Positions 42,955-43,203 of a stretch of 43,203 nt of DNA are shown piece by piece. The stretch covers positions 1-43,203 of the forward strand of contig CAMDQN010000053.1 of assembly GCA_945905925.1 (NCBI GenBank), read 5' to 3'. The DNA comes from Singulisphaera sp. GP187 (GTDB lineage: Bacteria > Planctomycetota > Planctomycetia > Gemmatales > Gemmataceae). Within the stretch, counting starts at the first letter, position 1. Every line of letters begins with the position of its first letter. Position numbers and translations under genes: made by a program. The notes under the pieces are model-generated. The model was not told where the DNA came from and did not search any database. It saw only the letters and a list, made by a program, of their open reading frames with translations.

Positions 42955-43203
42955 CGCGTCGCTCCTTCGGATGTGATGTTGGGCTAAGTCTTCCGAACCG
43001 GCAGAATCTACCAACGGTTGTAAACACCGGGCGTCGCAGAAATTCGGAACTCCCTCTGAGATTGAGTCGAATTGGTGAAATGAGTTTGTGAGTCCTTCCG
43101 GGTACAGGTCGAACCAAACTCCTTTTCTAACCATGGATGCTACACGCCGGCGGAACCGGTTGCAACGACTTTTCGAGTTTTTCCACCGTTTCCCGACACT
43201 TGA
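42955..43203. other. Non-coding 5' flank of the BON gene
   Basis: 249 nt to the window edge. It should hold the promoter of the BON-domain gene. No hairpin, tRNA or convincing coding frame was seen. Confidence 0.5.

Overview
The window reads as chromosomal DNA of a high-GC planctomycete, most likely a relative of Gemmata (Gemmataceae). The evidence is indirect: Tat-exported Gfo/Idh/MocA oxidoreductase, DUF1080-type secreted protein, multihaem cytochrome fused to a 5'-nucleotidase-like domain, many short genes with no clear family, and a large variety of GC-rich palindromic repeats between genes. No rRNA, phage, transposase or CRISPR array was seen. The only RNA gene found is one tRNA-Leu(UAG).

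Layout. 1-8.9 kb: Ski2-like helicase (minus), Tat-exported oxidoreductase and amidohydrolase (plus), small secreted protein (minus), aspS (plus) with a clear terminator. 9-15.6 kb: a minus-strand run of a tetrahaem cytochrome/pseudo-5'-nucleotidase lipoprotein, a membrane-anchored protein with a CGAC motif, and a two-lobed M16 peptidase. 15.8-20.5 kb: DUF5658-like membrane protein, ilvD, two tandem near-identical Flp pilins, DUF1080 protein and a proline-rich secreted protein. 20.7-25.5 kb: small membrane protein, DEAD-box RNA helicase, tRNA-Leu, membrane-anchored tyrosine phosphatase, polytopic membrane protein, surE and a cupin. 26-35.7 kb: a continuous minus-strand block in transcription order: efflux adaptor, hpf, PTS IIA, HPr, EI, DUF2344 protein, RNase E/G, selD. 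35.9-43.2 kb: outer-membrane protein, a TrmB-like methyltransferase, an AarF/UbiB kinase, a small Cys-containing protein, a decayed DinB-like gene, a UvrC-like GIY-YIG protein, a fasciclin protein and a BON protein.

How genes work together. The hpf-ptsN-ptsH-ptsI run is a PTS phosphorelay (EI to HPr to EIIA) without any sugar permease in the window, next to a ribosome-hibernation factor, so it looks regulatory (PTS-Ntr-like). It runs straight into RNase E/G, whose S1 domain is split by a roughly 420-residue disordered acidic and RGG-rich insert. This makes 25.9-34.5 kb a block for growth-state and RNA control.

The most unusual structure is at the repeat level. At least ten different inverted repeats sit between genes, and three GC-rich palindromes lie inside open reading frames (Ski2-like helicase, M16 peptidase linker, DUF2344 protein), where they are translated in frame as Pro/Gly-rich inserts. 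This resembles the palindromic protein-coding elements known from Rickettsia.
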